A DNA stretch of 64,000 bases, taken from assembly GCA_964035795.1 (NCBI GenBank), contig OZ038321.1, positions 8,139,446 to 8,203,445 on the forward strand, in the 5' to 3' direction. Position numbers and translations under genes: made by a program. This DNA comes from Pterobdella sp. o SKG-2022 (taxonomy: Eukaryota; Annelida; Clitellata; Hirudinida; Piscicolidae). Below the pieces are notes generated by a model, which was given only the letters and a program-made list of their open reading frames with translations, had not been told where the DNA came from and made no database searches. Of this stretch, positions 23,460 through 36,500 are shown piece by piece. Positions within the stretch are counted from its first letter, which is position 1. The number at the start of each line of letters is the position of its first letter.

Positions 23460-24860
23460 CTTGATCATTTAATGAAGGTCTCTGAGTTCTTATGTAATAT
23501 TCTTCTAAAATTTTTCTTTTTCATATGTTGTAAGAAGATTTTTTATTATCATCCAAGAGAGCTGGTGGGTTGGATTGGAAGCAAGGTGCTTTGAAGGTTC
23601 TGACGTACCGCTAAGAGACTAATGCTCTTTCCGTCTGACCACTGAGTTTCTTTTAGTTTCACCAATGTACGTATTCTGGCAAGAGCACACTCCTTTATAA
23701 ATGATATGGTGATGTTGATTTAGTCTGTTTGATGGGAAATAGTGAACGGACTTTTGTGGTGATCCAAGAGTATGTCACTTATACTGAAAGCCGTGATTTC
23801 TTCAATAGTGTCTAGGTTTTTTTTTATTATTTTCTCATTCTTGGGACAGAACGTCTACTTAATATGAACGTTAGTTCTATCTTCAAACATCCATTTGTTA
23901 TTAAAAAATCATTCTTAGAAGACATGAATTTATCAATTTGCTTCGAAAATAACTTACTACTATAACCAGCTCTAATAAATTTTTTAAATATTTTACTTAC
24001 CTCATAATTGAAATTGGAATCTATTATTTTAGCCCTATGTAGTTTCCCCCAATATGACACTTTTTTTTATATTGAAGGGGTACTTTTGAGGAAAAGTGAA
24101 ATGAAAGTTTACTTGATTTCTCTGCTATCTGGAAATTAACTGTGTCATCTTTGTTTCTCAATATATGAGAATCCAGAAATTTTGATGGATTGACTTCAAC
24201 AGTTAATTTAATGTTTGAATGAAATTCGTTGAGAGCTTCAAAAAGATCATTTTTCTCATTTTTTTTTTTTTACATATGTATCATCTACATATCGGATGTA
24301 TGATAGTGGAGAAAAAGAAAGCACCAATTATTCTTTCATATCATTGAGAAAGGATCCAGATAGAATGACGGATAGAAGACCTCCTATTGTGACTCCATCA
24401 ATTTGTTTGTAAAGACGACGATCGGCCGACAAGATGCTCTCCGCTGTGAGTTTTATGAGCAACTAGATAAACATATTTTTTCTACACAATGACGAATTTG
24501 TTTAAAAATATGTTTGGTGACAAATATACTTGATGGTTTGTTCTACTGATACATTTGTGAACAGAAATTCAACGTAGTAACTAACGTCTTCCTCGTCTGG
24601 CATCAATGGAAGCATTTTTATTATATTTGTGGGAAAAGTGGAGTGTTTTTGAGAGTGAAGTCATTTTCCGTTAGTGGTTTGAGGTATTTCACTAAAACCA
24701 GACCCACATTGTAGTAATGCGTGTTGACTTGGTTTATGATGGTTCTTAGTTTTAAATTTCCCGTTTGTGTCGTTTATGGAGTTGGCTTTATGCGTTTTTG
24801 CTTCAGCAAAGAAACGGCCTGGTTGATTACAATATGGTCTCATAAACTCATATTGCGGGT
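23460..24860 (-). mobile_element. Penelope-like element with GIY-YIG endonuclease, decayed
   Basis: Minus strand, 5' to 3'. RPYCNQPGRFFAEAKTHK, then in another frame KLRTIINQVNTHYYNVGLVL. Then FLFTNVSVEQTIKYI and YKQIDGVTIGGLLSVILSG (24350-24570), and YIRYVDDTYV at the catalytic core. A C-terminal IYKGVCSCQNTYIGETKRN at 23640-23710 is a GIY-YIG-type endonuclease with the CxC and YIG signature. This order (RT then GIY-YIG) defines Penelope-like retroelements. Frameshifts and stops show it is dead. Little of the N-terminus is visible beyond about 24860. Confidence 0.85.
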
Positions 24861-25339
24861 GATTTACTAATTAGTTACCAGATGATAATATAGAATATAT
24901 TAAAAGGCTCAAAAATGAAAATTAAAATATTTTTTCCTTTCTATGATTCAAAAAAGATAAAAAATATCAAAAAAATTTTTTTAGTTGCTATTATTTAGAT
25001 TTTCAGGTGGCCAGTATAAAAATTTAATTGAAGTGTAAAAATTGTTTTATTAAAACTATTTATAAATTTTTTTAAACTTATTATTTGATGATAAAATTTT
25101 TAAAAGTTATTTCCAATAATTTTGACAATAAATCCGAAAATACCTTAACTTATTTGGTGTTTTCGATGATTTTTGTTCCTAGTGAAATTCGGAAATAAAT
25201 TTTAATAAGCGTCGAAATAATTCAAAAAAATGCTTATTAACTATTACGGATGTATTAACTGATCCAATTATCAAATTTTAATTATTTGTTACGTTTTTAT
25301 ATAATAGAGAACGTTAGATAAATATATCAGCTTTCTCTG
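24861..25339. other. Upstream region of the Onecut gene
   Basis: AT-rich, no coding segment. An acceptor-like AAATATATCAG ends at 25331, eight bases before the start codon, so an upstream non-coding exon is possible. Confidence 0.4.
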
Positions 25340-28300
25340 ATGGTTGTTCAAAATATGGAATGCGAAGATAGACAGAAAATTGCACATGCCAGCAAAGAAG
25401 AACAGAACGAAACAAAAGTTGACGGAACCTCACTTTACGACGCTAATTTCGCAGCTTATCTTACATACGTCTATCAACAGTCTCTTGCTGAAAACCTTTT
25501 GGTAAATTCAGACAAGCATTCTCAAAAAATTTTCAACAAACAATCTTTGATAAAAACTTTCAATGATATAAAAACACAGTCATTTGTTAATAAAGAGACC
25601 TCCTCTTGCGGCTATTCACCGTCAGCAGTGCCTGAAGATTTGAGAATAGACAAGAAGAAAAAGAATGATTTTAATTTTCAAAATACCTCTCAAAATAATA
25701 TAAACAACCCAATCAATCTTTCAACTTCTCCCTATCCTTCTAATCAGTTTCTTTCTGACAACAATAGTCATTTTGATCAAACACTCTACAGCACTCAAGA
25801 AATAGCCAAAATGATTGCCTCTGAACTTAGACGATATGGTATACCTCAGGCAGTTTTTAGTGAGAGGGTGTTGGGTCGAAGTCAAGGTACATTGAGTGAT
25901 CTTCTTCGCAATCCCAAGCCATGGAATAAACTTAAGGCAGGAAAAGAGACTTTTAGACGTATGTTAGAATGGCTTAATCAGGTGATGTTTTATTGATAAA
26001 ATATCTTTATGCAAATATTTTTATATTTTTGAGTATCTCATAAATATTATTAATTATTGTGTATTTATTTTTTTTAATTTTAATAAATATCAAGATTTTA
26101 AATCAAGTTTTGTCTTCACTATATTAATGAAATTTTTTTCAAATTTCATAATCTTCTCTTCATTTCTCACTATTAAAGACTTATGTTTTAGACCAACTTG
26201 AAAAATTTTTGACCATATTTTGTTCTTTCATATAAATTATGGCCCACTTTTACAAAATTTTAAAATTAAATGCAGTTTCAATACATTCTTATTACCCTTC
26301 TTTATTACATGACCAAACCATCTCACACCATTTTCTTTGACTGTTGATTCTAACATTTCTAATATACCAATTAACTTAATACTTTATGATCTTCAAATCT
26401 AAATATATTATTGCTTCTTCAAAAGTGCAAACAATTCAAATAATATTCAAGCTTTCATTATTTTTTTTTGTCTTTGGTATCTAAATTGTCAATCTCTTAA
26501 ATAAAGTGTTTATAAGAAAGGTTTATTGATTGAATTGTAACTGTTTTACAAATGATTTACAGTCAGAGACTCAAAGATTACAATTGCTCAAGACAGACCA
26601 ACAAATCAGTATGCAATGGTTTTTACAATTGATTTCTAGTTTTTATAATAACCCCTAGTGAAATGATACAAGCTTACTAAATAAATTTTAGCATCATTTT
26701 TTTGCAATTTTTTTTAAATACTAACCATATAGCAAATAGGAAAGTTTATTCAAGTTAAATATTTTTTTTATTGTTATGTTACTCAATTGAATTCTTCTAA
26801 TAGTCTGTTTCCCTTCAACAAGGGTTGAGCTCAATTATCATATGAAAATAAATATTTTCATCATTTGTTGTAAAATATTACCAATATTATGGATGTATTT
26901 TGGGATAATAATGATGACTTTTAGTGTGAAAATGACTGTGGGGGCTGCTACATAATCAAGTTTCAAGGGACTACAAATATGAAAATTTTTGACTGTTTCA
27001 AACTTTTTACAAAATCTTCAAAGCTCTAGTGAGGATGTTTGAAGTTTTTGTAAATGTGACTTGCATTATTGAAACAACAGTGTTAATAATGATTAAAGAA
27101 AGCATAGAAGATTTTTTGATGAAGTTTATAAAAATGAAAAATTCTTGTCAAAGGGTTTTTAATTTTTTTTTGCAACATTTGTGTAGTCAGACAAAAATAA
27201 TTTGTAAGTTATTTTTATCTCAGAATGTCATCTTTAAAAAGAGAGAAAATATCTTAAAAATTTTATTTGCCAAGTTGGATGTAGTTGAATATCATATAAA
27301 AAAATTTTTTTTTTAAAAAAAAAGGAATACAAATTTAATGAAAAATCTACATACCAACATAGCAATTGGTTCTATTGACAGCTTAAGATGCTGAATGTTA
27401 GGTTGAAAATCTAGCAATAATATGAGAAATATTGGGGCTAAAAGTTTGTATGTCAGAATGTGTTGCTGAAGCATTATGGAATGTTGTTTCGGGCTCACAA
27501 TAAGATTAATCTTCATTGAACATATGCCTCAGTTTCCAATCACTTCATAATTTATTTCAGTTTATCAGGATTTTTGAAAAAAATTATTTCAGGGTTTTAT
27601 AAATTTTGACATAACTTTAAATACATGGTTTTCAAATAGCTTATTAAACCTTAAACCAACAGAAAGTGAGAAACCTCGTAGAACCCACAATGGTTCACCT
27701 CACTCATCATCGCCCATCACCACATGTCGTTCTCGTAATTCACCCTGTAAGAAACCTCGCCTGGTCTTTACTGAGATACAACGCAGGACCCTCAATGCCA
27801 TCTTCAAGGAGGTCAGACGGCCCAGCAGAGATGTGCAGGTGACCATTTTTGTCCAATCCATGCTGACGTGCAAATGTGAAAAGATAATGATGATGTTATT
27901 TACACATTTGAATCCATTCAGTACTAATTATTTTTTATGCTGTAAATTTTAGTATAAATTTACATCCACTAACTAACACCGCCACACTTCTTTAAAACCA
28001 CTCTAAGCTACAAAAGACATAGCACCAGTACACAGCCATACAAATACACCTCATATGACCAAATTCTTACACAATCTTCGTTCTAGACATCAACATTAAA
28101 CTGTATCTAAATAAGTGTCCATCATTAAAGACTGCTATGGCATGCACACCAGTAGACTCAAGTAGAAGGTATTCTTGTATTGTTGCCATTTGGCATGGCA
28201 AATGATCTTGGTTGAAAACAGCAGTTTGTGGCGCTATTGTCAACCAAGATCAGCTGTCAAGCCAAATGACAACCATACAAGAATACCTTCTGCCCAAGTG

Positions 28301-29251
28301 TGGAATGGCAGTTCTGGAATGTGATAATTTCAAATTAGGTGTTAGCTCAGGCTGTCACATTATGCAAATTTTTTTCAGATAAATAGTTTCTTATATAAAT
28401 TATTTCATGAGTAGTATCAATAATTTACGTCAACTGCTGTCAACTCTTGCTATTGGGTCATGCACAACTGTACAATATGGTTTATGCACACAAATTCATA
28501 AAACCACGCCATCACACACGTTACATTGCCCACACAATCCATAACCACACCACCCCAGATCACCATAGCTCAACAGTTGAACCTCAAGTTGTCCACTGTA
28601 TCAAACTTTTTCATGAATGCACGACGAAGGAGCATTGAGAAATTCGCTGATCACAAAAACAACACTTCATTTAATGGATCTCATGAACATACCAATGTGG
28701 AAGATAATGTATACAAAGCATTTCATGTTTCACCAAGTGGCCACAAAGCTCACAATGGCGATTCATTCAACACACAAAATCTTTTCATGAAACCTCATCT
28801 AGGTGACGTCACTAACGATGCCTCACATCAGTCTAATGATGACTTTAATCATAATGATAATAATGACCATAATAACAATGAAAGTGACTGCAACGATGAT
28901 ATTAATAATAGTCTTAACACGATCAACGATAGTTATGATAATGATGATTTTAATAATAGCGATGGTGATGATGACGACGACGATGACACCACAGTTGCCT
29001 CGACAGAATTTCACAGTTTTCATAATCATTGTGATGATAATAACGATAAACATAATGGTGATGACGGCATGCCTTATGGGAAGGATAGTGATAATGATGA
29101 CGGTGGTTCGGCTTATAATGATGCAACAGACTGCCATGTAGGCGTGGTCAAACTCCAAAATGGTCCACCATCTTCTGAAAGCGTTTTGCTCAATAATAGT
29201 ATCAAAATTATGAATAATAATAATTACATAAACAATAATAAAATTTCATAA
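25340..29251 (+). CDS. Onecut-type CUT/homeobox transcription factor, 4 exons
   Basis: A nuclear DNA-binding regulator of the Onecut (HNF6) class, predicted 518 aa. Exons: 25340-25981, 26563-26608, 27663-27838, 28559-29251; phases agree throughout. The single CUT domain starts near residue 150 and includes RRYGIPQAVFSERVLGRSQ and SQGTLSDLLRNPKPW. Its C-terminal end is supplied by a 46-nt exon (SETQRLQLLKTDQQI). The homeodomain (about 258-317) reads KKPRLVFTEIQRRTL, FKEVRRPSRDVQ, then ITIAQQLNLKLSTVSNFFMN and ARRRS. The Phe-Phe-Met in helix 3 is the Onecut hallmark in place of WFQN. An intron splits the homeodomain. The long C-terminus is Asn/Asp-rich with a run of seven Asp. The start is the first Met of the open frame; a second Met is at residue 6. 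A 5' exon could be missing. Confidence 0.92.
28148..28480 (+). repeat. Dispersed repeat B, copy 2, with 128-base palindrome
   Basis: AGAAGGTATTCTTGTATTG at 28164 pairs with the complementary sequence ending at 28291 (CATACAAGAATACCTTCT). Arms are about 52 bases and only slightly diverged. The flanks match 22318-22590. It lies in the last Onecut intron, ending about 80 bases before the exon that finishes the homeodomain. Confidence 0.7.
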
Positions 29252-31587
29252 GTGAGATGATGCTCTCATAATTATAATATTGTTTTATTATTATTGTTAT
29301 GTTTCATTAGTATTAATTTGGTTATTGTTATAACGGTTGATATTACGCTAGTATTACATTTAATATTCTCATTAATACTACTTCTAACGTTGTATTTGTA
29401 GTATTATTTGTATAATTACATAAATACATTGCATTAATTACGTATGTTCTTGTATCATACACACCAGCGGTTGCTGAAAAAGTAATTATAAATATTTTTG
29501 ATGTCAATTGTTCTTTGCTCTTCAAGTGTTTAAAGGTTCGTTTAGCCTTCAGCATAATTCGTCAAGTATTAATTTGTATGTGTGTGTGTGTGTGTGTGTT
29601 TTGAAACATCAGTTATTCATAAATATCTTTAAAATCTCATTTGTTACAACTTTTAAATATTATTTAATTTTATCACCATTGAAACTTATTTTTATTTTTG
29701 AGTTCATCGGAGCATCACCACAATGCTTGTCCTTGTGCCTATTATGTTACGTTGCCATTCAACCTTTTCATCACTTATGATATTTTTATCACTATTTAAC
29801 ATCACTTTCTTCATTATCGTTATTTGATTTAAGTTTTTTTGTTTCCATCAAACCGCCAACTCAAATTTCAAACAGCGTTCAACATTTCAATTCTTGCTCA
29901 TTGATTAAACATCCTCATTATTATTATTCTTGTTATTATTACGAGATCGTTTGATTGGTTGAAAGCTCCTGACCACCGATGCAGCCTTGCATATTTTTGA
30001 TGGAATTATTTATATTTTTGATGAAATTGATGAATATTTTCAGATAATATTCTGGTATTTTTGATGAAATTTAGCCAATGTTGAAGTATGTAATCATTTG
30101 AACTTTCAGCATGGCTCATTGATTATTATGAATTATATATATTTTGTTGAGTGGAAATTTTTACAGTTTGAACTTCAATAATTCGCATTGTTATTTAAAT
30201 ATTACTCTTAATTTTTCTCTATGCATACATAAACTAATATACATTGAAATGCATGTATTATTATTATTTTTTAAATATTATTAGTGTGGTCATCATTATT
30301 ATTGTCATTTTATTCTATACATAGAAAAATACACAACACACTTAAATGCACTAATTTGATATTAGTGTGATATTGTTTGTGTTGTGCCAACATTATTATA
30401 ATAGGACTTTTAGTATTCACAATAGTATTAACAATCTCTTCTCCAACTCCTCTTTCCACTACACCCTTCATAAACAGCCGTCGTGGCATCTGATGGGAGC
30501 ATGAACTGTGCTCATGTGTTGAGTAAGCAGCAGGTGTATCATCTATTTCTTGTTCAACCCATGCAAGTGTGGGAACGATTGTTGATGTAATGAGCTACAT
30601 GCATGGATGAACACACGCTCCTGGGACATACTGAGGTGTTAGCGCGTCTATGCATTTGACCCTTACAAGGCTTTGAAGCATCAGAGGAGTTATCATTCTA
30701 TCACCTGATGATAATGATACCAAATTGGTTTGATCTTCAATATACTGAAGGAGACTGGATCCACTCTATTTGCAAAACCTATTACGTCAATTAAGTTTAT
30801 GTTATTTTTTTCTTATTATTGTTATTTTATTTATTTTACTGAAGGTTATGGGAAAGTACCTCACTGCAAGTGATTCAATATTATTATGTGCAATGAAGTC
30901 TGTTCTTTTGCTCAGTGCAGTTGTGATTGCTATTATTATTTTTTCATGCTTTTTTATACTTTACAAATAGGATTATGTATCGGTATTATTAATTTTCAAG
31001 GTAGTTGAAAGCTTCAGAAAATTTAGTTTTATTAAGTTGTGCATTACTATTATTATTCAGTGAATTCTGGTATGACTTGCATGTTAATATCAGTTATACT
31101 TCCAATCGAAATCCAATATCAGTATTAAGAAAGTGCAGATGGTTTACTAGATTTTATATTTATTCTTAACAGAAGTTGCGAATCAAAAATTGACACAGTT
31201 TCAAATATATTTATGAAAAGCTTATTTTTTATAAGGCAATGTTTGCGAAACTATACTAATTCATGCTAAGTAGTTTATAAACTTTAATCTTTCAATTCTT
31301 ATGAGTATGAAATGCATACAAAATTTCGTCAGTTTGAACCTGAATTATCATTATCTAATTTGATTCAGTAATCTCATTATTCTTCTGTTCGTTATTATTA
31401 TTGAACTCATTATGATTTATGATTCTTCATAAAATATTCTCCACTCAGTTCTACTATTGTTAATCAGTTAAGTTCTATAAGTTTACAATATGGCTAAATA
31501 TTAATATTTCATTGTTTAAGTATCAATAGTTTATAGTAACATTGTTTGAACTTCACTTATTATTATTTTTGTTTTTATTCAAAAAAA

Positions 31588-31698
31588 TGAGGGTTTTAAA
31601 GATACTTTTATTATCAAGAAACTAATGAATTATAACAAAGTTGAATTTTTCTGAAATTTTAGTTTCTTTATAATAAAAGTATCTTTAAAAAACCTCAT
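31588..31698. repeat. Hairpin-forming inverted repeat (family D)
   Basis: ATGAGGGTTTTAAAGATACT on the left pairs with AGTATCTTTAAAAAACCTCAT on the right; the arms extend through TTTATTAT-AAGAAACTAA. The interior AAAGTTGAATTTTTCTGAAA is shared with the hairpins at 57874-58229. Confidence 0.75.
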
Positions 31699-31757
31699 TT
31701 TGTGAAGAGTAAAAATGAAAATTATAAAATACAAGATACCTACGATGTCTCTAAAAG

Positions 31758-31816
<59 letters not shown>
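31758..31816. repeat. (TTA)n microsatellite
   Basis: About 19 uninterrupted TTA units directly after the motif TACGATGTCTCTAAAAG, which recurs elsewhere in the window. Confidence 0.9.
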
Positions 31817-33436
31817 AACAACACAACCTCTTCATGATATTCATCTGCCTCTACTTGAACTTGCCACCTTATCGCCATCATCATTTAAAAATCATTTTCT
31901 TTATTATTATTATTTTTATCTTTATTATTATTATTATTATTATTATATCATTTTCACCACTAAATACCATAGTCTTTATGGGGTTTTTAGTCTAACCTTT
32001 CATTACCACTCTTATTATTTGAACTGTTATAGTTTCTGTGTTTCATTGTATTCGTTCAATCTTAAATATTGAGGTTTTCATAAATGACATAATTTATATT
32101 ATTCTTCATCTTATATTTCTAAAATCCATTAATTTTATGTATTATTTTGTGGGTGCTTTTTTGCGATTATTTGAAGGATTTTTAAATACTGGTTTATTAT
32201 TCTGAAGTTGCTCCTTCAAATTTTATCATTGGTTGTGTCCTTTTTCATTCTAATTGCTTATTTAATGTTTTTATAATTCCCATATGTTTGGTTATCATTT
32301 TTTACTTATTCCATTAAAATGTTGTGTGCTTTGCATTTCTTATATATTATTATGTTGTTCCATTCTCATTTCAAATGGTATCATTATATTCCTCATAATA
32401 TCGCTTTTCATTATTCCTATTTCATCAATGCGCTCTAAAAATATTATATCATTGTTTTTGCAATGTTTGTTTTAATCGCCAAATGTTAATTTCATTATAA
32501 TTATTTGCTTCTTGTTATTGTCACAGCATGGGCGCTTGGAGGTTCTAATAAAAATGCGTTTGTCTCTTCAGGTGCTCTTCAAAAATTGTTTTTATCGTCA
32601 AACTAAACTGTAAAAATTAAAGCCTATCACTTGTTTGCTGCACTTCATAAGCGAACTTAAAGTTAAATATAGACAATTAAGGTTGTTAAATGGAAATCTC
32701 TGTTGATAAAGACCATATGGCTACATAAAAGGAAGAAAGTTAAGTTCTGAGAATTTCGTTTGCCGTGAAGTAGAAAAAAATTAAACAGAGTTCATTAAAA
32801 TTTACCTAGAAAGATAAATTCCGCGATAAAAATAAACTATGTTTTCGAGGTGGTGAGTAACTACAAGAATTGTAGCTTCTACAAGGCAAGTGCCATGAAC
32901 AAAACCATAGAAGTTCGACTGCAGTCGACGTGATGTTGAGATGATGACATGAAAATGTTATATGGTCTCACAAATCATATGCCATTTTCATTTTTTATGG
33001 AAAAGTTTGTAACACTGGAAAAACTGTGTAACCATTGTAAGACAGTAGACCACTAATGCATTGTATCGAAAAGCTGAATCACTATATCGTTCTTGAATTT
33101 ATCAAACCCTGTTTATTTGCTTGAAATAAAAGGTCTACTCAACGCCACAATGATGGTGCATTGTTGGTTTAAGTTTGATTATCCATTCTTATTTATAACT
33201 TGACTAAAATTCAATTATTTCAAAAAAAAACTGATAATTTAAATTACAAATAAATTTTCATTAATGTCAAAATGCATTGATATTGAAATGAATGAAAAAG
33301 CATGATGAAGAAATAGACAAATTTGTTCTTTCGAAAAACGCATTATCAAACTTTCATAAATAGCTAAGATTTGGGTCAATTTTGCTCATCCTCTTTACAC
33401 AAATAAAATTTGCATTTTGAAATTTTTCATTCAATT

Positions 33437-33442
33437 TTTATT
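33437..33442 (-). terminator. Likely polyadenylation signal of the tyrosinase gene
   Basis: TTTATT on the plus strand gives AATAAA on the minus strand, 88 bases after the tyrosinase stop codon. Other A/T-rich candidates exist nearby. Confidence 0.4.
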
Positions 33443-33529
33443 TAATTGAATTTAATTTTTTTATAATTGCATAAATCAAACTGATTTTAACAGCAAAAAC
33501 TTGTGTGCCTTAATTCATTCTTCCTAAAA

Positions 33530-36500
33530 CTATATAGGGGGTTTACAGGCGCATTTCAGATTCTCAATGAACGGCACATTTCCCTCCATGCAATAACACG
33601 CTGATGCTGGAAAGCCCTCTTTAACCGCACCACCCTGCTGCACTTTTGCTGCACACTTTTTAGTTTTTTTGTTGCACCAGACGTACTTAACATTATTATT
33701 GCTACAGCACTCAGAATCCTCATTGCATTCAACATCACCTGGAGAGGTTTCATACTGCGGCACAAATGAGTCACTGTTCAACATCTCTTCATGCTTGATT
33801 CCGAATGGCATCATCGTGATATGGCCTGAGTACTTCTTTATGTCATCGTCTTCATCCCTGGTGAGTTTCATTAGTAGTATTAGTTTTTTTTTCTTTTTCG
33901 AGTCAAACATAAATATAATTATTTGCACCTCCAATTGATAATTTAAGTTCATCTTACAAAAAGCTCCGTGGAATAAAATAAACTCCAAAGTGTTTTCATT
34001 TAAATATATAGTATTAGTTTTGTGATTTAACAGTTTTGGAAATTATTGTTTAATATTTTTAAGCAAAATGGTTTTTATTATTTAATGGGCTTAACCATTG
34101 AAATGTATATTACATGCAGTCTTTTAAGCCTTTCATACTTTTTTGAAACAATATTCTGTTCACACTATCATATTTAATATATGAAGTTTGGTTTGTATTG
34201 ATGTTTTATCCCGTTGGTTCCCACGAACAATGTATTTGTAAATAAATTCTCAAAATAATAAATGCATCGCTTCAGTTTAGATTACATATATCTCTATGAC
34301 ATAAAAAAAGTAATAAAACTGATTTTTAACGATAAAAGCAAAATATTTATAAAGTTAAAAACTTCTAAATATTTACTAGATGTCATCAACAGATAACGGC
34401 ACTTTCAGTTAAAAAATCCTTGAATGAGTTAATAAGTTACCTTAGTTTACTTTTGTTTATTGAAAACAAAATTGATTACTGAAGCCAATCTTCAAACGTC
34501 AATGGGAATATTTAAAACAACAAATAAAAAACTCTCTGCAGACCAAATATTTAAAATATATAAGGTCTAAACAATATTCAACTTGAAACGTCAAATCAAA
34601 CTAACTTACTGCACGTCCGGGTAAGTGAGGTTCATGCTTTGCTGTTGGTGAATCTTTCTAAAATGCTTCTCATACAAATAATCGACAAAAGTGTGGTGCA
34701 GAAAAAACAGGGGGTCACTGGGAGCACAAGCCAAATAAGCCATCAACTCTCCAACGAACACGTGAATCAGGCCGTGAACTGCTTCGAAAGTCGAGTCCCA
34801 CGGGATGCACAGGTCCTGGTGTAAAAAAATGTGTTATTCATAAGTCAAACAAATCAAAAGTTAACCTGATAGAGAGATCGGCTGTGTAGGTATTCGACAA
34901 ATGTTTCTTCAAAAAGACCATCCATTGTAGAAGGTACAGCTCTCGTCAAGGTTTTTGAAATTTCTTGGCAAAATGACGAGTTTGGAGTTTTGAAATAAGC
35001 AGCAAACCCTGTTGTTACCTGTTCAAAGTATTTATTTATTTACTTTTTTTGCTGAATTTCAAAAGAACGATGTTGTTCAGTTTGAAATAATGTAAGTCAT
35101 GTTCTACTTTTGCTGCTTTATTTGGCCTATTAAAAAATGGCCCAAGTAGCGTTTGTTACTTCTTTCAACTACAATATAAGCTTGAGTTTTTTTTCTTTAA
35201 AAAAGCAATATTTGAGTTCAACTTCTTTCGCTTTGTTATTGTTATAGAAATAAAAATTAAACTTCTCCATGAGCTTCTCCAAAGAGTTCACTGCTGAAAT
35301 ATACAGATTCTCTCGGGTTGGGTCCTGATCTTTAAGTAACGAACTGATTGTTAAATTGTTTCCAATCTATAATATAAGTTATCAAAAATTCAAATTACTT
35401 AAAGAATTCAATCAAATTTGCCAAAGTATGTTGAAGTCTATTTTCAATACTTTAGGTCCTATTTTTTCCCTATTTTGCTTCTACTTATTAAAACATAAGC
35501 TGGAGTTTGAATGTTCCCTCTTCATATTTTGTGAGTACGGTTGTTGTTGATGATGTTGTTCAGTGCCAACTTTCAAAGACTCTTCCAAAACTCCTTGGAG
35601 TGAGTACCGAAAGAAACTTGTAGCTTTGAGTTACTTTTGGTGAGCAGTGAAAAATGCTTTGTGGTTGAAAGCTGACGTGATTTAGAACTTCTTCGACACT
35701 CCTTTTGGAGTGCATACCCATTTTTGTTGATTTTGTTTGAATTTTCGAAAAATTTTTTTGCTTTTTTCTAGAAGTACGATGTATTGAATATTATTTCGTT
35801 TAAGAATGAAAAAATACGGAAACTAATTCAATAGGAGAGAAAGAAGGAAACTCAAAACCATCTCTACAAGAGTTGCCCAAAAAACCGAGATAGGTGAAAA
35901 ATATGTTATAAAAGAACATTCAAAAAACATATTCATAGCTTCATAAAACTGCGTATTACGGTATGCATTGATGGGAATATAGTTAGTTTCTCTCTAAAGT
36001 TTTCAGCTCCCAAGGTTCATGAGTTTGTGCTTTGAAAAATACATATTTCTTCTTATATCTTTATGATTTTTTGACTTCTAAAGCAGTATGTTTTTCATTT
36101 CTATGATTTTTCTATGATTTCAAAAGCTATTACTGTCTAGACCAGGAATTATAACTTCATTTCTACTACCGTTCCAAGGCGATCTCAACTTATTTCCCAC
36201 TTGGGATCCACAAATTATTTGATGGTTTCTATATCTCGTGAATTTACATCTATGGCAAGAAAAATAGGTAAGAGCATTTAGGTCATTCATTATTTTTTTA
36301 GAGGCTTAAAAAAATTATTTTTACAGTGCTCTAATTCGTTTATTACAAAAAATTTGTGAATTAAAACTACTTTTATATCAAAAGCAGTGTAATAAAACAG
36401 AAATTTTCATCAACTGTATACTTTACTTTTAAAAACTATAATAAAAAATTTTTTAACTTTTAAAAATACAACGCAAACGCTCTTTAAAAAATGTTCAGCT

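Larger units (their letters stand above)
29252..33435. other. Onecut 3' flank and intergenic region, no gene recognised
   Basis: AT-rich with simple repeats: (TG)n at 29578-29600 and (TTA)n near 31760-31816 and 31920-31945. A hairpin lies at 31588-31698. The patch 30475-30760 is richer in GC than its surroundings but has no open frame of note. Short hydrophobic frames here are low-complexity artefacts of TTA/ATT repeats. Confidence 0.5.

Noticed and set aside
28803..29158. Long open frames on both strands over the Onecut tail
   Set aside because: They are shadows of the GAT/AAT repeats; the Onecut frame continues the homeodomain and explains the region.
31702..31995. Open frame rich in Leu and Ile, looks like a membrane protein
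   Set aside because: Produced by the (TTA)n and ATT simple repeats.
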